Source: a virus
Length of the DNA: 64,000 bases
Virus record (IMG/VR): IMGVR_UViG_3300034122_002202
Coordinates: 62,001-126,000 of that record
Reading direction: 5' to 3' (one strand)
Position numbers and translations under genes: made by a program. The notes beneath the pieces are model-generated. The model worked only from the letters and a program-made list of their open reading frames with translations. It had not been told where the DNA came from and did not search any database. Shown here in pieces: positions 19,730 to 28,290 of the stretch; position 1 is the first letter of the stretch, and every line of letters begins with the position of its first letter.

Positions 19730-20395
19730 TTACTTCCTCCAGTTAGAGTTATAGCCCTTGAACTTAACATTAATAGACGCTTGATTTCTTTGCATTTCAG
19801 ACAAATGTGATATTACAGCAACTGCTGACTTGTATGGAATTTCTTCAAGCTTTCCATTAAAGTTAAAATCCTTTGCTGCACCCAAATAAGCTGGCACATT
19901 GATATCATTTCTTTGGCAGAGAGTTTCTATGAAATTCATCTGCGTAGGAGTTATTTTACCATTAACCCCAGTTTCTTCAAGAGGAACTAGCCCTGCCTCT
20001 TCAGCAGCGATTACTTTGCGTAATTTAAGCAGCTTCCTCAATGCTCGACCTTCAGCCCTAGTTTCAGCTATTGCAGAAGAATAGACAGCAAATCGGTGGT
20101 CACAATTGCCAGGATAGCAATCAGCTACACTTTGTTGCGATACTACCTCTTCTCCAATACGAACTGTAACTTCATATTCAACAACACATCTATTATCATT
20201 TTGAGGTGTTGGTGATTGTACAACTTTGGCATTTCCATCAATAATTGGCCCAAGAAGTAGTTCTGTAACTCTCCTTAAACCATCTACTGTTGGATTTCCA
20301 TCAGCTAGTTCATCTGGACCAAAATGAGATAGGACATACTCATTCCAATCTCTACTAGTTCTAAGAGGAATTTCATTCTCTTCTTCATCTAACAT
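19730..20395 (-). CDS. Probable Rad52-like single-strand annealing protein
   Basis: A 221-residue protein. Its central block, V-E-Y-E-V-T-V-R-I-G followed about 40 residues later by S-S-A-I-A-E-T-R-A-E-G-R-A-L-R-K, matches the strand-then-helix signature of Rad52/ERF-type annealases, in which an x-A-E-T-x-A-x-x-R-A-L helix packs on a sheet. A separate C-terminal segment (I-T-P-T-Q-M-N-F-I) resembles the tail helices of such phage proteins. Annealases pair complementary single strands during phage recombination. Neighbours are a zinc ribbon downstream and a homing-endonuclease-like gene upstream. The assignment is by motif shape only and could be wrong. Confidence 0.45.
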   Translation of the reverse strand: MLDEEENEIPLRTSRDWNEYVLSHFGPDELADGNPTVDGLRRVTELLLGPIIDGNAKVVQSPTPQNDNRCVVEYEVTVRIGEEVVSQQSVADCYPGNCDHRFAVYSSAIAETRAEGRALRKLLKLRKVIAAEEAGLVPLEETGVNGKITPTQMNFIETLCQRNDINVPAYLGAAKDFNFNGKLEEIPYKSAVAVISHLSEMQRNQASINVKFKGYNSNWRK

Positions 20396-20398
20396 TAA

Positions 20399-21163
20399 TT
20401 ACTCCAGTTCAAAAAAACATTCCTTCGTACCATTCTTAACTAAGTCTATTGTATGCAAAAGTTTTTTCAAGATCGTTCTCATATAAAATCCAGAACTATT
20501 TCCATCTATGTTTTTTACACGAATCATTTTCATTCCAGCATTTATTATAAATCCAGTTTTTTTATTATCACTAGCCACTTGTTTTTTATGTATATCCTCA
20601 CCCCAAATAGACCTAAAATGACTTGGCCCATCTATTTCTATTGCCAAATTAAGGTCAGAAATAAATATATCTATATGTTGTTTTCTGTCAATAGCCCAAA
20701 ATTCTTTGTGAAAATCTGCTTTAAAACCTTCTTTTTTCAGTCCAGTAATCAAGAACTTTTCTAGTTTAGATCCATATACTGCTGCTGCCCTAACTGATAT
20801 TGCTGCTGCCTTTTGCATTTCTTCTACTTTTTGCACAGACTTAGCTTCCCATTGCTGTCTAGACATTTCAGCCCTTCTTTTTTTTTCATCCTCTCCCATT
20901 TCTTGCCATACATTAGCAATAGAGTCACTTATCTTATTCTTTGTAGCTTCTGATGTTTTCTTGCCTTTTGTGGGGTGTTTACACCTACCAGTTTCTATAG
21001 CTTTTTCTTGTGCTTGAGATTTATCCCTAAGTGGTATGCCAAATTCTACTAAAGCCCTTCTAACTTTATTGGGATATGTACCAAATTCTTCTGCTATTTG
21101 ATATGTAGATTTAACTTGTTGTACATAATGCTCAATTAAGTATTCATGCGTTAACTGGTTCAT
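20399..21163 (-). mobile_element. Freestanding homing-endonuclease-like gene (NUMOD3 + PD-(D/E)XK)
   Basis: Codes for about 254 residues. The N-terminal helix-turn-helix-like part is followed by a G-K-K-T-S-E-A-T-K-N-K-I-S box typical of NUMOD3 DNA-binding repeats. The C-terminal part has H-I-D-I-F-I then L-A-I-E-I-D-G-P-S-H-F, a Vsr/DUF559-like PD-(D/E)XK nuclease core. The ATG at 21163 has an AGGAG site 8 nt upstream; a GTG three codons earlier lacks one. The gene overlaps the preceding gene by 20 nt and ends 4 nt before the annealase-like gene. Role inferred: a selfish homing endonuclease cutting a related phage genome at this intergenic site. Confidence 0.65.
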
Positions 21164-21602
21164 TTTTATCACTCCTAAATATTTCGCTTAATTTAAAGTC
21201 TTCAACCACCAAACATTTTTTATTCCACGCCTCTTCAATAGCTAATGCATGTCTATTACTTCTAGCAACCAATTTAATTTTACTGTTTCCATATATTTGC
21301 TGAATGTCTTCATAATCAAAAGATTGCAATCTCATCCATTCTAAATCCCAAACATAAAAATAAAAGCTTTTTACAGATGGATTTTTTAATATAAGTTTGC
21401 ATGAATCTATATCTGTAGCAACAATGTTCTTGCCTTTATAATTCCAAAAATCATACATCATAAAGATAGAGAATCCATTGTTTGCATTAATAGTGTAGTC
21501 ATTTTGAGAAAATACAACTAAATCATTATCATGTGACTGTTTAGTCAAAAGATATGAAAGCTGACTAAACCTTATTTTATTTACAACAATTGCTATTTCC
21601 AC
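21144..21602 (-). CDS. Unknown protein of glycan cassette
   Basis: About 152 residues, aromatic-rich, without cysteine motifs or membrane segments. I favour the GTG at 21602, which has GAGGA 8 nt upstream; the ATG at 21617 lacks a ribosome binding site. It overlaps the GHMP-like gene upstream and the homing endonuclease gene downstream. The strand/helix alternation (F-Y-F-Y-V-W-D-L-E near the centre, K-I-K-L-V-A-R-S later) would suit a Rossmann-like half of a GT-B enzyme, but no donor-binding motif is visible. Placement suggests a role in glycan synthesis. Confidence 0.5.
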   Translation of the reverse strand: MEIAIVVNKIRFSQLSYLLTKQSHDNDLVVFSQNDYTINANNGFSIFMMYDFWNYKGKNIVATDIDSCKLILKNPSVKSFYFYVWDLEWMRLQSFDYEDIQQIYGNSKIKLVARSNRHALAIEEAWNKKCLVVEDFKLSEIFRSDKNEPVNA

Positions 21603-22317
21603 TGAATAGTTCCTCATGGATTATGCCATTTAAATCTAGACTGCTATTTATTTGAACATGGTCTTTCATTATTGACTTTATCGAATCTTGATTTTCTGGT
21701 TTTACGAATAACAACATTAAAGAACCATCCATTTTGCCACCTATTGCACCATTAAGCCTACAATCAGAATAAAGTTTTTCTATGTATGAATTCTTAGATG
21801 CTGGATCAACATCTCTTTTTATTTTCCAGTACGAGTTTATTAATTGACCTAAAAACACCCAATTTTTTTCTTGATATGCACCATAAAAATCCCCAACCAT
21901 CTTTTCAAGATTGTCCATTTTATGAAATGATTTAGCTATAGAATTATCGTATTGAAAAAAATCTTTATTTATTTCATAAAGCATAATATGATCAAAAAAT
22001 TCTTTTTCATAATTAAGCTTTATTGAAAACCAAAGATGATCTGAAATTGTTAAATAGTTCAATCCACCAAATACAGCAGATTGAATTTTAGCAAAGTCAT
22101 CATTAGGGTAAAGATCTTTTATAATTATATTTTTTTCAAAATGATTATTCATATATACATAATTTAATACTTTTAATGTTGCATCACATAGAGCTTGTGT
22201 TTCAATTATTGTATTAAAGTTAACAGATGTCCAAAAATTACATGATGCAAAACTAATTACTTTATTGGTATGATCACCAATTATAGTTATTGGTCTTGGA
22301 ATTCTAAATGCTAACAT
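21577..22317 (-). CDS. GHMP/heptose-phosphate-kinase-like protein lacking the phosphate loop
   Basis: Codes for about 246 residues. Three blocks match HddA-type D-glycero-D-manno-heptose 7-phosphate kinases: an N-terminal P-R-P-I-T-I-I-G-D-H-T-N (family P-L-R-I-S-F-x-G-G-G-T-D), a mid-protein F-G-G-L-N-Y, and a C-terminal L-G-Q-L-I-N-S-Y-W-x-x-K plus G-A-I-G-G-K-M-D-G. The family's G-L-G-S-S-S ATP loop between blocks one and two is missing and the protein is some 80 residues short of normal. It may be a dead kinase that still binds sugar, or have another activity. The start chosen is the ATG at 22317 after GGAG, 7 nt overlapping the upstream stop. Confidence 0.65.
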   Translation of the reverse strand: MLAFRIPRPITIIGDHTNKVISFASCNFWTSVNFNTIIETQALCDATLKVLNYVYMNNHFEKNIIIKDLYPNDDFAKIQSAVFGGLNYLTISDHLWFSIKLNYEKEFFDHIMLYEINKDFFQYDNSIAKSFHKMDNLEKMVGDFYGAYQEKNWVFLGQLINSYWKIKRDVDPASKNSYIEKLYSDCRLNGAIGGKMDGSLMLLFVKPENQDSIKSIMKDHVQINSSLDLNGIIHEELFSGNSNCCK

Positions 22318-23015
22318 AACCACTCCATAATATTGCTTTGATCTATTGTGGATTGATTAAACTCTACATCTATTTGTGGACACGAATCATTTGTTTCTAA
22401 AAAGAAACAATTCAAATTTAAAAACTTAACTTCTTTGTTGTCTTCAGTATCATAAAATGACTTAACTGTATAGTCAGCTATCTTTGCTGGATATTCAAAG
22501 CTATATATTGGAAACTTAAAACACTCTTTCATTAAAAAGCTTGAAAAATTAGAAGATGCATCTGTAAGTCCAGCTTGAACATATAGTGGCATTGAATAAC
22601 AATTCATTGTGTTTACAAAATGATTATTTATTTGGTCTGCAAATTCTTTAAAGCAGTTGTCACCATAAATAATTTGAGGGCTTGCAACTATTTTTTTATT
22701 TGTACAAAATTTATCGCATACTTTATAGGCTAGACTTTTTGATTGTTGATATGTTTTTAAATTGTATGTTTCCATCAAATGTTCTGGTTTAGTTTTAATA
22801 ATAGTCCAAGAGCATCTTACTGAACATGCTTTTAAAACATCAATTATATTATTAGATGTTTCATTGTCCTCTATTGCTATAACTACTTTTAAAGTGGTAT
22901 TGGTAAAATCTCTAGTTATCCACCACAAGCATTTTCTAAGATGATCTGAAGATTTGACAAAACCTAAATTTACACTTAATACTTCTCTAGAATTTTCTTT
23001 AGTTCTAGTAGACAT
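22311..23015 (-). CDS. Unknown, possibly GT-A-like protein
   Basis: A 234-residue protein with a good AGGAG site about 9 nt upstream of the ATG. The N-terminal half alternates strands and helices (V-V-I-A-I-E-D-N-E, then C-S-W-T-I-I-K-T) as in GT-A nucleotide-sugar folds, and has a T-Y-Q-Q-S-K-S-L-A segment. There is no clear D-x-D. It overlaps both neighbours (40 nt upstream, 13 nt or less downstream), so it belongs to the glycan cassette. A sugar-related role is context only. Confidence 0.45.
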   Translation of the reverse strand: MSTRTKENSREVLSVNLGFVKSSDHLRKCLWWITRDFTNTTLKVVIAIEDNETSNNIIDVLKACSVRCSWTIIKTKPEHLMETYNLKTYQQSKSLAYKVCDKFCTNKKIVASPQIIYGDNCFKEFADQINNHFVNTMNCYSMPLYVQAGLTDASSNFSSFLMKECFKFPIYSFEYPAKIADYTVKSFYDTEDNKEVKFLNLNCFFLETNDSCPQIDVEFNQSTIDQSNIMEWLC

Positions 23016-23842
23016 TTAGTTGACTCCTGTTCCATACCCAATAGATTAAAAAGTTTTGCTACTCTATTATGCGATGTATGATTGTTCCTTACATCTTTAT
23101 TTATTCTTTCTACTTCATCATTTAACGAATCTGGATTTTGAAGCAAGTCAATAATTGCTTTAAAAAAAGATTCTTCGTCTTCATAATTAAAATTATCTGC
23201 ACTTATTAAGTCTTTCGTCTTAGCCGATCTATACAGTATACATGGTTTTCCAGATGCGAACACCTTTAAAGGCCAAATTTCGCCAGAAAATAAATCAGAA
23301 GAAACAGATAAGGAACAAGACATTATAATATCTTTAACTAGATTTTCCTTTGCCTTTCCTAAATACTGTCTATACGGCCACTTCTTATCTCCCCATACCT
23401 TAACAATAAAGCCATTTTCAGATAAGGTGTTTAAAATAACATTGTCATTATCATCTATGTATTCACCAACATAATTAATATCAGAAATTAAGTTTGATTT
23501 TAATTTTCCTTTGAGCAAAGGATAGATATCTACAGATGGGTCAAAATTATTAAAACAATAAACATTATCATGAAAATTTTTATTTTCTAAAAAAGAAGTG
23601 TTCTTATAAAATATAACGACTTTACATTTTGGATAAAGATTTATTGCTTTTTTTGTAGCTCTATCAAATGCTGATTCACATGTAATAAATAAATCTGGTT
23701 TTTTTTCATAAAAAGCATCTAAGATTGATTTTTCTTTTTGCTTAAAAAATAGAAATTCATGTCCACAAGATATAAATGCTTTGCCCCAACCTGAGAATTC
23801 TTCTATGTTTAATTGTTCTCCATGAACACAAAGAATATTCAT
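22976..23842 (-). CDS. Glycosyltransferase, GT-B (CgeB/GT4-like)
   Basis: A 288-residue protein. The N-terminal M-N-I-L-C-V-H-G-E-Q start and the K-P-D-L-F-I-T-C strand fit a GT-B Rossmann domain. The C-terminal half has the donor-site pattern: L-S-V-S-S-D-L-F-S-G-E-I-W-P-L-K-V-F-A-S-G-K-P, followed by an E-E-S-F-F-K-A-I-I-D-L-L helix. The conserved Glu before the K-V-F-A-S-G-K-P helix is present. It starts 2 nt after the nucleotidyltransferase stop. Donor and acceptor cannot be told. Confidence 0.65.
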   Translation of the reverse strand: MNILCVHGEQLNIEEFSGWGKAFISCGHEFLFFKQKEKSILDAFYEKKPDLFITCESAFDRATKKAINLYPKCKVVIFYKNTSFLENKNFHDNVYCFNNFDPSVDIYPLLKGKLKSNLISDINYVGEYIDDNDNVILNTLSENGFIVKVWGDKKWPYRQYLGKAKENLVKDIIMSCSLSVSSDLFSGEIWPLKVFASGKPCILYRSAKTKDLISADNFNYEDEESFFKAIIDLLQNPDSLNDEVERINKDVRNNHTSHNRVAKLFNLLGMEQESTKCLLELKKILEKY

Positions 23843-23843
23843 C

Positions 23844-24530
23844 TTAGCCTCTTTTCACTAGTTTCTTTGCTCTATCTATATCTTTGGAAGTATCTATTTC
23901 AACCATTTTCCAGTTGTTGTTCCTGTGAGCTTTGAATATACCAGAATGATCTATTATTTCATTAAAAATTTCAAAACAAAATTTCTTATGTGATCTTTCA
24001 TTATTTGTTATTTTTTTATAAAGAAGTAGCTCATTTCCGGTGAGCATAGCTATATGCCCCCACTTTGGACTTATACCATAGGAAAAATGAACTACATTGT
24101 TATCAACCACATTTACGCCAACTTCCATAGATCTTTGATTTTTTTCATTATCTATAGCAACCCAAGAACTATTTTTAGGTGTTTCTTTAAAGATATCGTC
24201 TGTAAAAACAAGATCGCCATAAATTATTAAAAGTTTTGAATAGTTGTTTCTGCTTAAGGCTAAATTAACAGACATTGATGTGTTGGTAGATTCGTAATTT
24301 TTATTTTCTATGTATGAAATTAAAGAAGGCATTTTTTCTAAAACTTTATCTTTTTGAAAACCTACTATTACAGTTATTTCGTATTTTGGAAAACACGATT
24401 GAATTATACTTATTTGTCTACCTATAACTGTTTGATCTGACGATATACCAATAGCCGACTTAGGACCATATGCCTTCATTCTTTTGCCAAGGCCAGCAGC
24501 TAATATAACAACGCCAAGTTTATGAGCCAT
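23844..24530 (-). CDS. Sugar-phosphate nucleotidyltransferase (NTP transferase fold)
   Basis: A 228-residue protein opening with V-V-I-L-A-A-G-L-G-K-R-M, the nucleotide-binding G-x-G-x-R-M signature of the NTP-transferase family. The lysine of P-K-S-A-I-G follows and an I-I-Y-G-D-L-V-F strand carries the metal-binding Asp. A late W-K-M-V-E-I-D-T block, with D-I-D-R-A-K after it, is typical of enzymes that make activated sugars or CDP-alcohols from NTP and sugar-1-phosphate. It overlaps the upstream GT2 gene by 11 nt. With the GHMP-like gene and the cupin at 60858 it may form part of a donor-sugar route. Confidence 0.8.
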   Translation of the reverse strand: MAHKLGVVILAAGLGKRMKAYGPKSAIGISSDQTVIGRQISIIQSCFPKYEITVIVGFQKDKVLEKMPSLISYIENKNYESTNTSMSVNLALSRNNYSKLLIIYGDLVFTDDIFKETPKNSSWVAIDNEKNQRSMEVGVNVVDNNVVHFSYGISPKWGHIAMLTGNELLLYKKITNNERSHKKFCFEIFNEIIDHSGIFKAHRNNNWKMVEIDTSKDIDRAKKLVKRG

Positions 24531-25293
24531 TACTTATTTTGTCTCTTATTCTTGCCCAATTTTTAGTCCATATATTTTTATCTACTGTATTAGAAGAATT
24601 GTATTTTCCTGTTCTCATAATTACATATTTTTCTGGTATGTGATAACAAACGAATTTTTTAGATATTCTTATCCACCAATCATAATCTTCTGCTACACGC
24701 ATTTCTTCATCGAAAAGACCAGAGTCTTCAATTGCATATTTGGCAACCAAACTATGTGGCGGGATTATACACTCTGAAAGCAATCTTTCTGAGCAGAATG
24801 GTTCTTTGTATTGTTGATGCACTCTATTTTTATCCACAGATAAATTTTCATAGTCACAATATACAACGCCAACATAGCCTTGATGTTCAATCATTTTCTT
24901 AACTGTTTTTTTTATTTTTCCAGAAATGTGCATGTCATCTGAATCAATAAATGAAAAAAAGTCTGTTTCATCAAAACAAGACTTTATTCCAATGTTTCTG
25001 GCTGCTGATGGACCTCTAGATGTATTTGCAGCAATTAATTTTATTTGAAAATTATAATCTTTATATGTTCCAATTACTCCATCAATTTTATTTTCTGAAA
25101 ATGGTTTTGGATTAGTTATTAAATTATATACATTTTGTGCTGAATTATCTGTAGATCCATCATCAACAACGACAATGCTTTTACTGTCATACGGATCATT
25201 AGCTACACTGTCTAGACAGCTTTCTATCCAATGACCATAATTGTAATTTGGTACAACTACAGTTACTCTTGGCTGTTTACTATGCATGGACAT
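24520..25293 (-). CDS. Glycosyltransferase family 2
   Basis: A 257-residue protein with a classic GT2 GT-A fold: V-T-V-V-V-P-N-Y-N-Y near residue 10, V-V-V-D-D-G-S-T-D-N-S near 40, R-G-P-S-A-A-R-N-I-G near 90, and metal-binding S-F-I-D-S-D-D near 113. A later E-D-Y-D-W-W-I-R catalytic-base segment completes the pattern. All key acids are present, so it should be active, transferring a sugar from a nucleotide donor. It overlaps both neighbours by about 10-30 nt. Confidence 0.9.
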   Translation of the reverse strand: MSMHSKQPRVTVVVPNYNYGHWIESCLDSVANDPYDSKSIVVVDDGSTDNSAQNVYNLITNPKPFSENKIDGVIGTYKDYNFQIKLIAANTSRGPSAARNIGIKSCFDETDFFSFIDSDDMHISGKIKKTVKKMIEHQGYVGVVYCDYENLSVDKNRVHQQYKEPFCSERLLSECIIPPHSLVAKYAIEDSGLFDEEMRVAEDYDWWIRISKKFVCYHIPEKYVIMRTGKYNSSNTVDKNIWTKNWARIRDKISNGS

Positions 25294-26084
25294 ATGTCTT
25301 CACACTTTTTAATCATGGAAGTAAGGTTCTGTGTTGTTGCTACATACTTTATTTTTTCAATAATGCTATTTGCTGGTTTTTCAGAATTGTCATCAACAAC
25401 AGCTTGTTCATTTCCACGCAATGCATTAAATATAAATGACTGAAAGGTAAGTCCGTTATTTTCAGAATCAATCGGCTCTAACAACAAAAATCTTTGCATG
25501 TTGTCATTTAAAGCAATGTCAATTTGTTCTACAAATTTATTTGGCACAATAAAATCAGAAGTAAAAACAGACATGTATATGCAATTTGTTTTTTGCATTG
25601 CTACATTCATAGAAACATCTCCGACATATTCACCATCAACTATATGTCTAATAGACCATTTAAATGTTACTTTTTTATCATTAAGAATCTTCATTATTTT
25701 TGATGGCTGAACTTCTGGATTAGCACAGAAAATTACTTCACTAAATTGTTTGGTCTGGTTACAAATACTATCTATAATTCTAATTAAATTTGCTTGATCC
25801 TCTTTTATCATAACTAAACAGCCGACTCTAACTGAACATCTTTCTCTAGCACTTTCTTTTGCTTCTTCAAATGTTTTTCCTTCTAAAAAAGATGTTGGTC
25901 TGTATGTCATACAAGCATGATTGTTGATTACAAAAAATTCCTTTTCATCATCAAATGATTCATCTACTGCAACACCATTTTCTTTGAGCTTTTTTATTTT
26001 ATCAAAAGAGCAGTCTGTTTGAGTTTTATCAGAATAAATAGCAAAAATACAATCTTTACATGATGTGTGAACAGTTCCTAGCAT
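25263..26084 (-). CDS. GT2-like protein with Cys-rich N-terminus
   Basis: Codes for about 273 residues. The start is the ATG at 26084, whose A is shared with the upstream TAA and which has AGGAG 6 nt before it; an in-frame upstream Met lacks such a site. The first 65 residues hold C-K-D-C, T-D-C and A-C-M-T-Y-R-P, a putative metal-binding cap. The rest has a GT-A-like layout: C-L-V-M-I-K-E-D, S-I-C-N-Q-T, E-V-I-F-C-A-N. The usual D-x-D position reads V-F-T-S-D-F, so metal use is uncertain. Confidence 0.6.
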   Translation of the reverse strand: MLGTVHTSCKDCIFAIYSDKTQTDCSFDKIKKLKENGVAVDESFDDEKEFFVINNHACMTYRPTSFLEGKTFEEAKESARERCSVRVGCLVMIKEDQANLIRIIDSICNQTKQFSEVIFCANPEVQPSKIMKILNDKKVTFKWSIRHIVDGEYVGDVSMNVAMQKTNCIYMSVFTSDFIVPNKFVEQIDIALNDNMQRFLLLEPIDSENNGLTFQSFIFNALRGNEQAVVDDNSEKPANSIIEKIKYVATTQNLTSMIKKCEDICPCIVNSQE

Positions 26085-26563
26085 TATTTTCTCCTTGATT
26101 CTATATAGCAATAAAACGAGTCAAGTTTGACATTCTCTATTATCATACCATTTTCTACAAGTATATTTTTTATAAAAGGTATTGTAAATCCAGATTTTTT
26201 AAAGTTCCAACCTTCTTCTTGACCGCCATATATATGTTTTGAAATATCTTCTTCTTTAATAGTTCCAATTGTTATTAATCTACATAATTCAATAATATCT
26301 TCAAAAAAAAGAAACAACCTTCCTTCATGTTTTAATTTTTTGCACCAATGCTTAATAGTGTCTTTTATTTCTAAATGACTTATAAAATTTAAAACTCTTT
26401 TGCAGGAAATAGCATCTAATTCACCATCATCTGCAATTTTACTTAAATCTTGATAATGACAATATAAAACACTTTCAGACGATGTTGGAAATGGGCTTAT
26501 ATATGTAAACTCACTGTCCTCAACATCTTCTTTAAAGAATGGTATTCCTATATTTATTTTCAT
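26084..26563 (-). CDS. Truncated class I SAM methyltransferase-like protein
   Basis: Codes for about 159 residues. It matches the second half of type-11 methyltransferases: L-D-A-I-S-C-K-R-V-L-N-F-I, then K-L-K-H-E-G-R-L-F-L, then I-Y-G-G-Q-E-E-G-W-N-F-x-K-S-G-F-T. The N-terminal G-x-G-x-G SAM-binding strand that precedes this in the family is not present. The ATG at 26563 overlaps the upstream TGA as ATGA; a GTG three codons earlier is less likely. It may have lost activity or bind SAM differently. Confidence 0.6.
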   Translation of the reverse strand: MKINIGIPFFKEDVEDSEFTYISPFPTSSESVLYCHYQDLSKIADDGELDAISCKRVLNFISHLEIKDTIKHWCKKLKHEGRLFLFFEDIIELCRLITIGTIKEEDISKHIYGGQEEGWNFKKSGFTIPFIKNILVENGMIIENVKLDSFYCYIESRRK

Positions 26564-27555
26564 AATTCCCACCAGTTTTTGGTTACTGCCTTCTGTAAAA
26601 CTTCATTCCATCTGTTTGTAAAAGATTCTAAAGAAAAATTTTGAAGTATTGTCTTTCTTGCTTCTTCACCCATTTTTCTGCATAAAGAAGGATCTTCCAA
26701 ACAATTATTCAAAAAAGATCTAAGTTCATTTTCATCATTTGAAATAAATCCATTTACGCCATTTTTAATTATTTCTGGACACATACCATTTGCAGTAGTA
26801 ATAACACAGCAACCACATGCCATAGCTTCTATTAAAGTGGTTGGCAATGGGCTAAATATTGATGTGTTTAAAAATATACTAGATCTATTATAACTATTAA
26901 CTAAATCATCAATGTCTTTAGCTGGTTCAGAAAGTTCTGGATTGCTACCGATTACAACTACTGGCATATCTTTTGTTATGCTTTGCCATAATGTAAATCC
27001 ACATTCATAATCTCTATTTTTCCAATCGTTAACAACACTTAGAATATTGTTTTCTCTTTTTATTTTCTTATTGTTAAAAACCTTAGTGTCAACCCCATGA
27101 TTGATAACTTCATGTTCTTCTTTAAAATCCCAAGATTTTACAGAATATTCAGAAATAAATATGTTTGTATTACCAAATTTTTTCTTTAATGCAGTTCTTG
27201 TTTTTGTCATGCACACATGTTCTAGGCATATTAATGGTATGTGTAAATGTTTAGATATAGTCAAAGCTATATCAAATTGCATAAATTTTTCATGACTTAA
27301 AATAGCATCGAAAACAAGATAATTTGGAATATCAGATATTTTTTCTATATTATTTAATAACTTGTGATTTTTTGGTACTTCTGCATATTGAGAATTCCAA
27401 GTTTTAATCTTTGGATTGTTTATAACCCAAAAATCAGCATTGATATCAGCCATATTAGACTGATATCTTTCATGCGTTGAAAATGTAAGTATCTTAAGTC
27501 TATCTCCACTTTTTCTAGTGGATGACCTTACTATATTACTTAATGCAGGATGCAT
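26560..27555 (-). CDS. Glycosyltransferase family 4 (GT-B)
   Basis: A 331-residue protein. The C-terminal domain has F-L-N-T-S-I-F-S-P-L-P-T-T-L-I-E-A-M-A-C-G-C, the E-x7-E-like GT4 donor site, then V-I-T-T-A-N-G and E-I-I-K-N-G-V-N-G-F-I. The last helix is A-R-K-T-I-L-Q-N-F-S-L-E, a standard GT4 ending. The N-terminal acceptor domain is short and divergent. Its ATG follows the PhoH stop codon with no gap (TAG then ATG), implying translational coupling. Confidence 0.85.
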   Translation of the reverse strand: MHPALSNIVRSSTRKSGDRLKILTFSTHERYQSNMADINADFWVINNPKIKTWNSQYAEVPKNHKLLNNIEKISDIPNYLVFDAILSHEKFMQFDIALTISKHLHIPLICLEHVCMTKTRTALKKKFGNTNIFISEYSVKSWDFKEEHEVINHGVDTKVFNNKKIKRENNILSVVNDWKNRDYECGFTLWQSITKDMPVVVIGSNPELSEPAKDIDDLVNSYNRSSIFLNTSIFSPLPTTLIEAMACGCCVITTANGMCPEIIKNGVNGFISNDENELRSFLNNCLEDPSLCRKMGEEARKTILQNFSLESFTNRWNEVLQKAVTKNWWEL

Positions 27556-28290
27556 CTATTCCCCTAACTGCTCAACGATATATTTAATAAGCCCATGCCT
27601 TTGTATATCATCGCCAGTAAGGAACACTTTAGCAATATCTTTATGATTAAGTTTTTCTAAAATCCACCCCATAGTGTTTCCTTCGTAATGAGGCAAGTCT
27701 GTTTGTGTATGATCACCACAAACAATAACTTTTGCATTTTGACCAAATCTAGTTAGAAACATTTTTAATTGTCTTCTTGTGGCATTTTGTGCTTCATCTA
27801 AAATAATCATAGAATCATGAAATGTTCTTCCCCTCATTAATTCAAGAGGGCATATTTCTAATATCTGATCATTTCTGATTGCTTTCATTTTTGTTTTTGT
27901 GACAAAATTACCAATTGCTTCAAGCATGGCAACCATAAAAGGCTCAGTCTTTTCCTTAAGATCGCCTGGAAAAGCACCAATCTTTTGTCCGCATTCAATT
28001 AGTGGTCTAGCTATAATAATTTTTTCTATTTTTTTCTGCATCAATAGTCCAGCAGCAACACCACAAGCTATAAATGTTTTCCCTGCACCAGCAGGACCAG
28101 AACATATTGTAAGTGTGTGCTTTTCAATTGCTTCTATATAGATATCTTGATTTTTTGTTTTACCTTTTATTTGATTCGTTTTTTCTTCTTCAACTGATTT
28201 ATCCCTTTCTTCCTTCCAAGAAACCTCTGTAGGTTCTTCTTTATAGTTTGCAATGTCTACCCAAGTTTGTTTTTTCTTTTTTGGAGGCAT
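27556..28290 (-). CDS. phoH: PhoH-like ATPase
   Basis: A 244-residue P-loop NTPase. Walker A is G-P-A-G-A-G-K-T at residues 65-72, the PhoH hallmark R-P-L-I-E-C-G-Q-K-I-G-A-F-P-G-D follows near 95-110, and Walker B is I-I-L-D-E-A-Q-N-A-T near 162-171. The sensor segment C-G-D-H-T-Q-T-D is also present. PhoH proteins are very common in large phages; the family is proposed to act as RNA-directed ATPase/helicase-like enzymes. The first 50 nt overlap the end of the upstream glycosyltransferase gene in another frame; an AAAGGTG site 8 nt before the ATG supports this start. Confidence 0.93.
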   Translation of the reverse strand: MPPKKKKQTWVDIANYKEEPTEVSWKEERDKSVEEEKTNQIKGKTKNQDIYIEAIEKHTLTICSGPAGAGKTFIACGVAAGLLMQKKIEKIIIARPLIECGQKIGAFPGDLKEKTEPFMVAMLEAIGNFVTKTKMKAIRNDQILEICPLELMRGRTFHDSMIILDEAQNATRRQLKMFLTRFGQNAKVIVCGDHTQTDLPHYEGNTMGWILEKLNHKDIAKVFLTGDDIQRHGLIKYIVEQLGE

